A stretch of DNA of 64,000 nucleotides. Source: Ga0077555 sp963741565. GTDB taxonomy: Bacteria; Pseudomonadota; Alphaproteobacteria; Rhizobiales; Hyphomicrobiaceae. Under the pieces are notes generated by a model, which saw nothing but the letters and a program-made list of their open reading frames with translations, had not been told where the DNA came from and ran no database searches. Within the stretch, counting starts at the first letter, position 1, and each line of letters opens with the position of its first letter. Positions 15,020 through 24,826 of the stretch are shown here, piece after piece. The stretch is taken from contig CAVUIK010000005.1 of NCBI GenBank assembly GCA_963741565.1, positions 1-64,000 on the forward strand. The letters are read 5' to 3'. The position numbers and the translations under genes were made by a program.

Positions 15020-15770
15020 TGCGCACCCCGCCGCCATCGACCGGGATATGCGCGCCACTGATGTAGCTCGCCACCGGCGATGCCAGGAATGCCACCAGTG
15101 CGCCGAACTCATGCGGCTCGCCGAACCGGCCGGCGGGAATGTTCTGGCGGATGTAGTCATCGCGCGAGGCCTGTGTCGGGTGCAGCTTTTCGAGGATCTG
15201 GACCGAGTTGATCCGGCCCGGCGCCACACAGTTGACGGTTATGCCATGTGGCGCAAGCTCGAACGATAGCGCCCGAGACCAGGTCAGCAGGGCAGCCTTC
15301 GCTGGTCCGGCGCCGTTGATGGCCTTGCCGTAAATGGCGCCCGTGACGTTGATGATGCGCCCGAACTTTGCGGCTTTCATCGGGGCGAGCAGCGGCTTGG
15401 TGATGCGTCGCGCGGATGTGAAGTTGAGATCAAAGGCCTCGGACCAGAAGTCCTCGTCGTCGTCGCCCTTGAGTGGCCGCGAGCCGCCCGCGTTGTTGAT
15501 CACGATGTCGACGCGCCCGCCCAGGCCGTCGAGTGCGCCGGTCGCGACCGCACTGGCGCCTTTGGCGGTCGCGATGTCGCCCGTCACGATCACCGGCGTG
15601 CCGCCACCGAGCGCCTGCACTCGGGCAGCCACCTTCTCCAGCGCGTCCCGATTGCGCCCGGCGAGTGCCAGCCGCGCACCTTCACGGGCGAGGCATTCGG
15701 CAATGCCGACACCGATGCCCGCGCTTGCGCCGGTCAAGAGGGCGGTGCGGCCTGTCAATTGCAGATCCAT
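15009..15770 (-). CDS. SDR family oxidoreductase with atypical active site
   Basis: A 253-residue short-chain dehydrogenase/reductase. The cofactor motif is TGASAGIGVGIA (TGxxxGxG), NNAGG is present, and FLASPVASYISGAHIPVDGG is the usual C-terminus. The catalytic region is unusual: where YxxxK is expected the sequence reads NGAGPAKAALLTW, so lysine is kept but tyrosine is replaced, and the usual serine strand reads NVTGAI. It resembles an SDR subgroup with 'PAKAA' and 'PGRI.S.QI' motifs (here VAPGRINSVQIL), in which a standard Tyr mechanism is doubtful. The downstream nuclease-like gene overlaps its end. Confidence 0.85.
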   Translation of the reverse strand: MDLQLTGRTALLTGASAGIGVGIAECLAREGARLALAGRNRDALEKVAARVQALGGGTPVIVTGDIATAKGASAVATGALDGLGGRVDIVINNAGGSRPLKGDDDEDFWSEAFDLNFTSARRITKPLLAPMKAAKFGRIINVTGAIYGKAINGAGPAKAALLTWSRALSFELAPHGITVNCVAPGRINSVQILEKLHPTQASRDDYIRQNIPAGRFGEPHEFGALVAFLASPVASYISGAHIPVDGGGVRIAV

Positions 15771-15955
15771 GGTCCACCTTTTGTTGTTGCTGAGCCGTAT
15801 CGTTGGCGCCAGCTTCCGGATTGCCGGGCAAATGGCAAGGCAGCATCGCGGACCGGATTGGTGGCGCGCCGCTCGTGTGGTGATTTACAGGCCAACCCGC
15901 GCCGCATAGCATTGGCGGCAGCCATCGCAACCATCAGCATGAATGAGATCCGGGC

Positions 15956-16255
15956 ATGAAGACCTATGAGGGCAAGCGCGCGTTCGATGGTCTCCTCGTC
16001 ACGGTTGATGGCCGCCCGCTGCCCGAGCATTACGAGGTCCAGACCTTCACCAAGTGGGGCTTCGAGTGGACCTACGAAGGCGAAAGCCCGCAGCAGCTGG
16101 CGCTGGCCATCCTATTCGACCATCTGGGCGACAAGACCCGCGCCATCGGCCTCTCCGAACGCTTCATGAAGGCCGTGGTCGCCAACCTCGACAATGACTG
16201 GGTCCTGACAAGCGCCGACATCGATCGGGCCGTGTCCGAGGTCGAAAAGCGCTGA
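15956..16255 (+). CDS. DUF6166-like small protein
   Basis: A 99-residue protein starting MKTYEGKRAFDGLLVTVDGR, containing GFEWTYEGESPQQLALAILF and DWVLTSADIDRAV. This pattern (KTY.G......V.VDGRPL, GFEW.Y.G..P.QLALA.L.DH) matches the DUF6166 family as I remember it. These are single-domain proteins of unknown function, often in accessory regions. It stands alone between a divergent SDR gene and the next small gene. Confidence 0.65.
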   Translation: MKTYEGKRAFDGLLVTVDGRPLPEHYEVQTFTKWGFEWTYEGESPQQLALAILFDHLGDKTRAIGLSERFMKAVVANLDNDWVLTSADIDRAVSEVEKR

Positions 16256-16430
16256 CCGAGCCACCGCCAACCCCAGTGGACCGATTTTGTTGAAGAATTT
16301 ACGGGTTCGTGTTTAGATCTAAGCCATGCAGCCTCGTCATTCCATGATCGTCATTCGAATTAACGCCCCGGCAGCCTGAGGGCGCCGGGACTATTGCGTT
16401 TTTCGACCGATCATTGCTCGAGGTTTCCCC

Positions 16431-16757
16431 ATGTTGTCCCTTTCGTCGTCCGCCGTGGCACCGTCCACGATCCCCACCTCTGTCGTCGAATCCGCCGCAT
16501 CGACCGTCGATGCCCGCTATCTCGTGCTGGCCTCTGCTGATCCCGGCCTTTTGCCGCGCCTGATCGAGCCGTTTGCGAAGCTCGGCGAGGTGCCGAGCCG
16601 CATGCACGCCTCGCGGGAAGCGGGCGACGGCTCTGAGCTGACCGTCGATCTCCGGATCACCGGCGTTGCCCCGCGCACGGCTGAGCTGATCGAACTGGCG
16701 TTGCGGCGCATCGTAGGCGTTCGCCAGTTGATTGCCGTCGTCGAAGGCGGCAAGTAA
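16431..16757 (+). CDS. Small ACT-like domain protein
   Basis: A 108-residue protein. After a low-complexity N-terminus of about 28 residues, YLVLASADPGLLPRLIEPFA, then RMHASREAGDGSELTVDLRI and RRIVGVRQLIAVVE form the beta-alpha-beta-beta-alpha-beta order of an ACT domain, similar in layout to small acetolactate synthase subunits such as IlvM. No acetolactate synthase large subunit is nearby, so it is better described as a stand-alone ACT-like protein of unknown ligand. Confidence 0.6.
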   Translation: MLSLSSSAVAPSTIPTSVVESAASTVDARYLVLASADPGLLPRLIEPFAKLGEVPSRMHASREAGDGSELTVDLRITGVAPRTAELIELALRRIVGVRQLIAVVEGGK

Positions 16758-16866
16758 CCGGCGCTTACCGCGCAAGGCATTCGAGCGACCTTAGCGAACA
16801 GCCCTGGCCAATCGGCCTCTGCCGCTCTATCTGAGTTCGAGCAATCGAAACCGGAAAGGCGTGCCG

Positions 16867-17283
16867 ATGCCGAGCCTTAAAGAATGGCAGTTGGCCAAAG
16901 CTCCGACGCTGACTGAGTTCGAGCAAATGGCGGGCGAAGCGTGGCGCCGACTGCCGTCCGAATTCCGCCAGATGTCCCAGGATCTGTTGATCAGGGTCGA
17001 GGATGTCGCGCGCGACGAGGTGCTGGATGAGCTTGGCATCGAAAGCCCATTCGATCTGATGGGCCTCTATCAGGGCGTCAGCCTTGACCGCAAAAGCGTC
17101 ATGGATTCGCCCAGAGAGCCGGACATGGTCGTGCTCTATCGGCGGGCGATTCTCGACTACTGGTCTGAGGGTGAGGAGACGCTCGGCCATCTTGTGACCC
17201 ATGTCCTGGTGCACGAGATCGGCCACCACTTCGGTCTGTCGGATGACGATATGGAAGCCATCGAGGCGGAGAGTGAAGTTTGA
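16867..17283 (+). CDS. Minimal zincin-like metallopeptidase (TTHA0227-type)
   Basis: A protein of about 138 residues with HVLVHEIGHHFGLSDDDMEA near the C-terminus. This is the HExxHxxGxxD signature of the small 'minimal MMP-like' family (formerly DUF1025), where two His and the downstream Asp or His would hold zinc. There is no signal peptide. The ATG at 16867 is preferred because GGAAAGG lies 7 bases upstream; a GTG at 16861 is possible. Proteolytic activity in this family is not well established. Confidence 0.82.
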   Translation: MPSLKEWQLAKAPTLTEFEQMAGEAWRRLPSEFRQMSQDLLIRVEDVARDEVLDELGIESPFDLMGLYQGVSLDRKSVMDSPREPDMVVLYRRAILDYWSEGEETLGHLVTHVLVHEIGHHFGLSDDDMEAIEAESEV

Positions 17284-17404
17284 GTCGTTGCCGCGCGGGA
17301 ACGCTGTCCGCCTTCCCGTTGGATGGTCGCATTTGCCATGTTGCAACTGCGACGCAAACCGGCAATTGTCGATGACGGTGGTGTCAGCTCAACGGGGCAC
17401 GGGT

Positions 17405-17924
17405 GTGGGACGAAATAAGTTCTTTCGCGGTTGCGCGGTCATTGCAGTTCTTGTCGCTCTGGCCGGCTGGGTCGGCGCCGGTTGCGGCTGGCCCGACGCC
17501 GGAAGAATACGTCGCGCACGTCGGTGGGGGTGCGCGAATCGTCGGGCCGTCCGAGCTCAGGCTCGACGGCTACAAGATGACGTGCGGTCAGCGGCCGACC
17601 GTCATGGATGACCAGCTCGACGACTATGGTGCCGCCTACCCAGGCTTTGTCATCCTCAACCCGCGCTTGATCGCCAAAGTTCCGACCGTGGTCAAGCAGT
17701 GGATTTTCGCCCACGAATGCGGCCATCAGTTCCGTGGCCCCGACGAGGAAACCGCCGACTGCTTTGCGGTCCAGCGCGGTCGCCGGCAGGGCTGGCTCAC
17801 GCCCAACGGCGTCGAGGAGATCTGCCGCTTCATAAGCCCGGCCAAGGGCGACAGCATGCATTTTTCGGGCTCGCACCGCTGCGAGATCATGCGGAAATGC
17901 TACGCCGACCCCTCCATCAAGTAG
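17405..17924 (+). CDS. Secreted metalloprotease-like protein with probable frameshift after the signal peptide
   Basis: The mature part reads GPTPEEYVAHVGGGARIVGP, then QWIFAHECGHQFRGPDEETA (HExGH with a downstream Glu as possible third ligand) and cysteines in DCFAV, EEICRF, HRCEIMRKC. A frame starting at GTG 17403 reaches it, but its N-terminus is a poor signal peptide. The frame starting at GTG 17405 gives a textbook one: GRNKFFRGCAVIAVLVALAG then WVGAG. Removing one T from GGTTGCGG near 17482 joins the two as GAGAAGPTPEEY. I infer a single-base insertion. Restored length is about 172 residues, probably exported. Substrate unknown. Confidence 0.65.
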
Positions 17925-18039
17925 AGCGCCACTGCCGGGCTCCCGCGTGACCCGTGCGCGTGCGGGGAGTGTGTCGCGTTGCGCGGATCTGCCACCTCTC
18001 GCTAAGTTGCCGGGATGAGGCAACGCCGGGGAGGGATCA

Positions 18040-19008
18040 ATGGATCGCCGTCAGTTCATCGGTGCGGCAGGGGCCGCAGTGTTCGGTGGGGTAGCCCTTC
18101 CGGCGTCCGCCCAGGGGAAATGGCCTGAGCGGCCCGTCAAACTCATCCTGCCCTATGCCCCCGGTGGAGCGACCGATCTGATCGGGCGGCCGTGGGCGGA
18201 AATGTTGACAAAGGCCTTCGGCCAGCAGTTCATTGTTGAGAACCGTGGTGGCGCGTCCGGCGTGATCGGAACCGAGGCGGCGTCGAAAGCCGCGCCCGAC
18301 GGCTACACCTTCCTGTTGACGCCGAGCGCCCCGCTGACGGTGCAACCCGCGATCCGCAAGACGCCCTATGATCCCGAGAAGTCCTTCGTGCCGGTGGCCC
18401 GTGTCGGCGACCTGATCAGCGGCTTCGCCATCCATCCGGCGACCGGCATCAAGACGTTCCAGGAAATGATCGCCTACGCCAAGGCCAACCCGGGCAAGCT
18501 TGCCTACGGTTCGGCCGGGCAAGGCACGTCCTCGCATCTGCGGCTCGAGATGCTACGCCTCAAGGCGGGCGTGGATATTCTCCATGTTCCCTATCGCGGC
18601 AACGCCGACGCCCTGAACGACCTGTTGGCGAATACCGTTCAAATGATGAACGAAATCAACCCGATGCCGCATGTGAAAGCTGGCAAGCTGATCCTCCTGG
18701 ATATCAGCCACAGTGAGCGTCATCCGGACTTCCCGGGCGTGCCGACCCTGTTCGAGCTTGGCTATGGCGACGCCTATGTCCCGAGCTGGTATGCCGTCTG
18801 GGCGCCAGCCGGTACGCCGGCCGAGATCGTTATGACGCTGAACGCCAAGATGGTCGAAATTGGCAAAATGCCCGATTTCAAAGAGAAACTGCTCTCGATC
18901 AACGTCGCGATCGCGCCGCAGACGCCCGCCGAGATAGCGAAGCATCTGATCGAGGACCGCCAGCGGACGAGCGAGCTGATCAAACTGACCGGTCTCAAGG
19001 CCGAATAA
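18040..19008 (+). CDS. Bug-family (TctC-like) tripartite tricarboxylate transporter substrate-binding protein
   Basis: A periplasmic solute-binding protein of 322 residues with a Tat-like signal (DRRQFIGAAGAAVFGGVALP). Family marks: PVKLILPYAPGGATDLIGRP, VENRGGASGVIGTEAASKAA, PDGYTFLL and VPYRGNADALNDLLAN. Bug proteins bind carboxylates and other small acids. No TctA/TctB membrane genes accompany it, as is common for orphan Bug genes. A strong hairpin follows the stop. Confidence 0.9.
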   Translation: MDRRQFIGAAGAAVFGGVALPASAQGKWPERPVKLILPYAPGGATDLIGRPWAEMLTKAFGQQFIVENRGGASGVIGTEAASKAAPDGYTFLLTPSAPLTVQPAIRKTPYDPEKSFVPVARVGDLISGFAIHPATGIKTFQEMIAYAKANPGKLAYGSAGQGTSSHLRLEMLRLKAGVDILHVPYRGNADALNDLLANTVQMMNEINPMPHVKAGKLILLDISHSERHPDFPGVPTLFELGYGDAYVPSWYAVWAPAGTPAEIVMTLNAKMVEIGKMPDFKEKLLSINVAIAPQTPAEIAKHLIEDRQRTSELIKLTGLKAE

Positions 19009-19014
19009 ACCGAA

Positions 19015-19039
19015 ACGGCCGGAGCAAGTCTCCGGCCGT
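19015..19039 (+). terminator. Hairpin after the Bug gene
   Basis: ACGGCCGGAG, loop CAAGT, CTCCGGCCGT: a perfect 10-bp GC-rich stem 6 bases after the stop codon, followed by CCCAACG, without a T run. It also lies downstream of the convergent small gene ending at 19070. Confidence 0.65.
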
Positions 19040-19069
19040 CCCAACGAAAACATCATTGGATCTGTGGGC

Positions 19070-19372
19070 TCAGTCGTCGTAGCGGTCGCGATGATGGCGG
19101 CCGGCTTCATTCGCGATGATGGTGCCGAGGATCAACGCGCCGATCCCGAGCGCAAGTCCCGCGCCATGACCCTTGTTCCGGCGATGACCGTTATCATACC
19201 CGCCATGGCCGTAGTGTCGTTGCGGCACGAAATGCCGCGGGGCGGGCTTGTGATAGCCGCTGCCATGGCCCCGGCGCTCGCCGGCCGAAGCCGACGTCGC
19301 GAACAGAGCCACATTCGACGCGAGGATGCCAACGGCTGCGGCAGCGACAGCCAGAGCGCGACGGATCGTCAT
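19070..19372 (-). CDS. Small secreted Gly/His-rich protein
   Basis: A 100-residue product starting at the ATG at 19372 (GGGGAT upstream). Signal peptide TIRRALAVAAAAVGILASNV... with probable cleavage after SASA, then a Gly/His/Arg-rich segment (RRGHGSGYHKPAPRHFVPQ, HYGHGGYDNGHRRNKGHG), then a hydrophobic stretch LALGIGALILGTIIANEAG and a basic end. The pattern resembles small Rhizobiales envelope proteins with a Gly-zipper-like segment. Function unknown. Confidence 0.65.
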   Translation of the reverse strand: MTIRRALAVAAAAVGILASNVALFATSASAGERRGHGSGYHKPAPRHFVPQRHYGHGGYDNGHRRNKGHGAGLALGIGALILGTIIANEAGRHHRDRYDD

Positions 19373-19387
19373 GGTGGTGATCCCCAA

Positions 19388-19789
19388 GGCCAGATGCGGC
19401 CAAACGACAGGAACGCATGCGGGGTTCCGGCCCGTGCCGGGAATTCCGGCTCACTTGCCGCGGAATATACGGCCCTTCGCCTGAACCGAGCTTGAAGGAC
19501 ACGTGCAGCTTGCATTCATATTCGAGGTCCGCGCGAGGTCAGGAGTAGCTCGATGCGGCATCCCGCCCGGTGAACGCCCGTTGAATGCGCGTGGTCCCCA
19601 TGCTAAGTGACCCCCGGTTTCAAGAGGGGGACGAGGCGGCGATTTTCCGCATCAACTTTCTTTTGAACACACGACCTCCCCCAAATTGGGCGCCCACATG
19701 GGCATCCGGCCAGGGGCCGGCATACGCCGGCATTCCTGTCAGATGCCTACGATTTGGCAGCCCGAAGAGCATTGGCGAGACATACCGAC
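19388..19789. promoter_or_regulatory. Region upstream of the ATP synthase genes
   Basis: About 400 bases with no supported gene. It must contain the promoter of the atp operon and that of the divergent small gene. The only structure seen is a weak stem CCCCC...GGGGG at 19611-19630. I could not place -35/-10 elements with confidence. Confidence 0.35.
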
Positions 19790-20353
19790 GTGGCGAACGA
19801 AGATCCGATTTCGGCGAGTGTGGCAGGCCGATACGCATCGGCCCTGTTCGATCTTGCCAACGAGGCGCGCAACCTGCCGCAAGTCGAGCAGGACGTGAAG
19901 CAGGTCCAGCGGCTCCTCGACGAGAGCGAAGACCTCCGCCGTATGGTCCGCAGCCCTGTGATCTCATCCGATGACCAGGGCAAGGCGATCACCAGCATTG
20001 CCGACAGGTCGGGGCTGTCCCCTCTTTGCACGAACTTCCTCAGGCTGCTGGCGAAGAATCGCCGCCTGTTCGTACTCTCCGATGTTTTGAAATCGTTCCG
20101 GCAGATCGTCGCCCGTCATCGCGGGGAAATCACGGCCGAGGTGGCATCCGCCCATCCGCTCAATGAGGCCCAGTTGACGGCACTCAAAGAGGCCTTGCGC
20201 GGCACGGCCGCCGGCAAGGACGTCAACGTCACCACGAAGGTTGATCCGCAGCTGTTGGGCGGGCTCATCATCAAGATGGGCAGCCGCATGCTCGACAGCT
20301 CGCTTCGCACCAAACTCGACACCCTTAAGACACGCATGAAAGAGGTCCGCTGA
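19790..20353 (+). CDS. atpH: F1F0 ATP synthase subunit delta
   Basis: Peripheral stator subunit linking F1 to F0. From the GTG at 19790 the product has 187 residues, the usual length; SVAGRYASALFDLANEARNL is the classical N-terminus and GGLIIKMGSRMLDSSLRTKL the conserved C-terminal signature. The GTG start (VANEDPISASVAG) is chosen by length and by GGCGAGA upstream; an in-frame start at 19754 would add 12 unsupported residues. Its stop overlaps the atpA start (TGATG). F0 genes (a, b, c) are not adjacent, consistent with the split operons of Alphaproteobacteria. Confidence 0.95.
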   Translation: MANEDPISASVAGRYASALFDLANEARNLPQVEQDVKQVQRLLDESEDLRRMVRSPVISSDDQGKAITSIADRSGLSPLCTNFLRLLAKNRRLFVLSDVLKSFRQIVARHRGEITAEVASAHPLNEAQLTALKEALRGTAAGKDVNVTTKVDPQLLGGLIIKMGSRMLDSSLRTKLDTLKTRMKEVR

Positions 20354-21882
20354 TGGATATCAAGGCCGCCGAGATCACTTCAATCCTGAAGGATCAGATC
20401 AAGAACTTCGGCAAGGAGGCGCAGGTCTCCGAGATCGGGCAGGTGCTCTCCGTCGGTGACGGAATTGCGCGCGTCTATGGCCTCGACAATGTCCAGGCCG
20501 GTGAGATGGTCGAGTTTCCGGGCGCCGTCCGCGGCATGGCGCTGAACCTCGAATCCGACAACGTCGGCGTCGTTATCTTCGGTGACGACCGCGCCATCAA
20601 GGAAGGCGATACGGTCAAGCGGACCGGCGCCATCGTCGACGTCCCCATCGGCAAGGGCCTGCTCGGCCGCGTCGTTGACGCGCTCGGCAACCCGATCGAC
20701 GGCAAGGGCCCGATCAAAGCCGACAAGCGCACACGCGTCGACGTCAAGGCACCGGGCATTATTCCGCGCAAGTCGGTGCACGAGCCGATGGCGACGGGCC
20801 TGAAGGCCATCGATGCGCTGATCCCGATCGGTCGCGGCCAGCGCGAGCTGATCATTGGCGATCGCCAGACCGGCAAGACCGCTGTGGCGCTCGATACGAT
20901 CCTGAACCAGAAGCCGTTGAACCAGGGCACCGACGAAGGCGCCAAGCTCTATTGCGTCTACGTTGCCGTCGGCCAGAAGCGCTCGACGGTTGCCCAGTTC
21001 GTCAAGGCCCTCGAGGAGAACGGCGCGCTCGAATATTCGATCGTCGTTGCCGCCACCGCCTCCGACCCGGCGCCGATGCAGTTTCTGGCGCCGTTCGCCG
21101 GCTGTGCCATGGGCGAGTACTTCCGCGACAACGGTATGCACGCGGTTATCATCTATGACGACCTGTCGAAGCAGGCCGTCGCCTATCGCCAGATGTCGCT
21201 GCTGCTGCGTCGCCCTCCGGGCCGCGAAGCCTATCCCGGCGACGTGTTCTATCTCCATTCGCGCCTGCTCGAGCGCGCCGCCAAGATGGGCGACGCCGCT
21301 GGCAAGGGATCGCTGACCGCCCTGCCGATCATCGAGACGCAGGGCAACGACGTCTCGGCGTTCATTCCGACCAACGTGATCTCGATCACGGATGGCCAGA
21401 TCTTCCTTGAGACGGATCTCTTCTATCAGGGCATTCGTCCGGCGGTGAACGTCGGCCTCTCAGTGTCGCGGGTGGGTTCGAGCGCTCAGACCAAGGCGAT
21501 GAAAAAGGTCGCCGGCCGCATCAAGGGCGAGTTGGCGCAATATCGCGAGATGGCGGCTTTCGCGCAGTTCGGCTCCGACCTCGACGCTGCGACGCAGCGC
21601 CTCCTCAACCGCGGCTCGCGGCTGACGGAGCTTCTGAAGCAGGCGCAGTTCTCGCCGCTCAAGATGGAAGAGCAGGTCTGCGTGATCTACGCCGGCGTCA
21701 ACGGCCATCTGGATCCGATGCCGCTGGGCAAGGTGAAGGAATTCGAGACCGCGCTGTTGTCCAATCTGCGCGGCCAGAACGCTGCGATCCTGAATGACAT
21801 CCGCGACACCAAGGATCTCTCCGACGCGACGGCCGCCAAGTTGAAGGGCGTTGTCGAAGGCGTCGCGAAGCAATTCGCCTGA
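20353..21882 (+). CDS. atpA: F1F0 ATP synthase subunit alpha
   Basis: Regulatory nucleotide-binding subunit of F1, 509 residues, the standard length. The N-terminus AAEITSILKDQIKNFGKEAQ, the P-loop GDRQTGKT, and DDLSKQAVAYRQMSLLLRRP with PGREAYPGDVFYLHSRLLER are diagnostic. Starts within the atpH stop codon. Followed by a 137-base gap that contains a repeat-like palindrome before atpG. Confidence 0.98.
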   Translation: MDIKAAEITSILKDQIKNFGKEAQVSEIGQVLSVGDGIARVYGLDNVQAGEMVEFPGAVRGMALNLESDNVGVVIFGDDRAIKEGDTVKRTGAIVDVPIGKGLLGRVVDALGNPIDGKGPIKADKRTRVDVKAPGIIPRKSVHEPMATGLKAIDALIPIGRGQRELIIGDRQTGKTAVALDTILNQKPLNQGTDEGAKLYCVYVAVGQKRSTVAQFVKALEENGALEYSIVVAATASDPAPMQFLAPFAGCAMGEYFRDNGMHAVIIYDDLSKQAVAYRQMSLLLRRPPGREAYPGDVFYLHSRLLERAAKMGDAAGKGSLTALPIIETQGNDVSAFIPTNVISITDGQIFLETDLFYQGIRPAVNVGLSVSRVGSSAQTKAMKKVAGRIKGELAQYREMAAFAQFGSDLDAATQRLLNRGSRLTELLKQAQFSPLKMEEQVCVIYAGVNGHLDPMPLGKVKEFETALLSNLRGQNAAILNDIRDTKDLSDATAAKLKGVVEGVAKQFA

Positions 21883-21891
21883 ACTGACGAG

Positions 21892-22003
21892 TGTCATGGT
21901 CGGGCGTGTCCCGACCACCCATCCATCCGCGATCTCCGGCGCAAGTTGAGAGATGGGGGTCCACGGGATAAGCCCGAGGATGAAGCGGAAAACGGGAATG
22001 CAG
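21892..22003. repeat. Intergenic palindromic repeat-like element between atpA and atpG
   Basis: Begins with a hairpin GGTCGGG, loop CGTGT, CCCGACC at 21898-21916, and ends with a related segment (GGGTCCACGGGATAAGCCCG, then AGGATGA). The layout, with CATGGTCGGGCGTGTCCCGA at one end and a GGGATAAGCCCGAGGATGA block at the other, resembles dispersed intergenic repeats common in Bradyrhizobium-like genomes. Only one copy is in this window, so the family membership is from memory. Confidence 0.5.
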
Positions 22004-22019
22004 GAGCCAAGGCTGCCCG

Positions 22020-22904
22020 ATGGCCTCACTCAAAGACATGCGCAACCGCATCGCCTCCGTTAAGGCGACGCGGAAAATCACCAAGGCGATGCAGATGGTG
22101 GCCGCCGCGAAATTGCGCCGCGCTCAGGAAGCTGCGACCGCCGCACGTCCCTACGCCGAGCGCATGGATGGCGTGTTGGCCAATCTCGCCCGGCGCGTGA
22201 GCCGGGAAGGCGCCTCGCCGCTGCTGGTGGGCACCGGCCGGGACCAGGTCCACCTGCTCATCGTCATGACGGCCGAGCGCGGTTTGTGCGGTGGCTTCAA
22301 CTCGAACATCGCCCGCCTGGCCCGCGCCGACGTGCTGCGGCTGATGCGCGAGGGCAAGACCGTGAAGATCATCTGCGTTGGCCGCAAGGGCGCCGACAAC
22401 CTGCGCCGCGATTTCGCCAAGCTCATTGTCGATCGCATTGACCTCAAGGGCGTGAAGGTGCTCGGCTTCAGCAATGCCGAGGACATCAGCGCCAAGGTGC
22501 TGGCGATGTTCGATGCAGGCGAGTTCGACGTCGGGACGTTGTATTTCTCCGAATTCAAGAGCGTGATCGCGCAGAAGCCGACCGCGCTGCAGATCATTCC
22601 GGCCAAGGTTCCCGAACAGGCCGGCGCGGGCGACAAGATCAAGACGCAGTCGGCCGTGGAATACGAGCCGTCCGAGGAAGAGATCCTTGGCTATCTGCTC
22701 AACCGCAACGTTTCGACCCAGATTTTCCGGGGCCTCCTGGAAAACGGCGCCTCCGAGCAGGGCGCACGGATGAGCGCCATGGACAATGCCACCCGCAACG
22801 CCGGCGACATGATCAATAAGCTGACGATCAAGTACAATCGTCAGCGTCAAGCGAACATCACGCGAGAGCTTATCGAGATCATCTCGGGCGCAGAGGCGCT
22901 CTGA
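22020..22904 (+). CDS. atpG: F1F0 ATP synthase subunit gamma
   Basis: Central rotor stalk of F1, 294 residues. MASLKDMRNRIASVKATRKI and TKAMQMVAAAKLRRAQEAA form the N-terminal helix; LCGGFNSNIAR is the conserved central segment; MDNATRNAGDMINKLTIKYN and RQANITRELIEIISGAEAL form the C-terminal helix. Confidence 0.98.
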   Translation: MASLKDMRNRIASVKATRKITKAMQMVAAAKLRRAQEAATAARPYAERMDGVLANLARRVSREGASPLLVGTGRDQVHLLIVMTAERGLCGGFNSNIARLARADVLRLMREGKTVKIICVGRKGADNLRRDFAKLIVDRIDLKGVKVLGFSNAEDISAKVLAMFDAGEFDVGTLYFSEFKSVIAQKPTALQIIPAKVPEQAGAGDKIKTQSAVEYEPSEEEILGYLLNRNVSTQIFRGLLENGASEQGARMSAMDNATRNAGDMINKLTIKYNRQRQANITRELIEIISGAEAL

Positions 22905-22966
22905 GAGACGAACAGTCGGGTGCCGAGACACTCGATCGACGAACCAAAGGACGAGGAACGAGAGCA

Positions 22967-24388
<1,422 letters not shown>

Positions 24389-24496
24389 GCACACAGCGGC
24401 TGGCTCGTTCGCGTTGACCTCTTTTCGACACAAATCAATCCCGATGTGCGGGGGCTGTGATCAGTCAAAGGCGCTTTGGCGCGGAAGGAGAGGGCG

Positions 24497-24742
24497 ATGG
24501 CTGCTGATGGGAAGTTTGGCACTTGCTGTGACACGCTGAAAGAGGCCATGGCGGACGCGGATTTCGATCCGCTGATCTCGGTCGGCGATGACGGAATACT
24601 CTACCTGGCGGTTGGTATGATCGACGTCGAAGAGGAAGAGCCGGGTATGGTCGAGTATGCGATGCTCAACTGCCCATTCTGCGGCACCAAGCTGCAGTCG
24701 GCGGAAGAGGTCGAGGCGAAGAGCGGCGGCGCAACGAATTGA
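24497..24742 (+). CDS. Small CxxC protein inserted between atpD and atpC
   Basis: An 81-residue acidic protein with a good ribosome site (GAAGGAGAGGGCG). It has CC near residue 9 (GKFGTCCDTLKEAM), a strand-rich middle (DDGILYLAVGMIDVEEEEPG) and a C-terminal CPFCG that could be half of a zinc site or redox motif. I recognise no named family. Its place inside the F1 operon, in the same direction with short gaps (108 and 84 bases), means it is almost certainly co-transcribed with ATP synthase; whether it acts on the enzyme is unknown. Confidence 0.75.
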   Translation: MAADGKFGTCCDTLKEAMADADFDPLISVGDDGILYLAVGMIDVEEEEPGMVEYAMLNCPFCGTKLQSAEEVEAKSGGATN

Positions 24743-24826
24743 CGCCGGTAACGACGCCGGATCGGAATTAGCTTCATTGGTCCGGCGGATCGTGCCGGAC
24801 CAACATAGGGAACTGCGGAAACGGAC

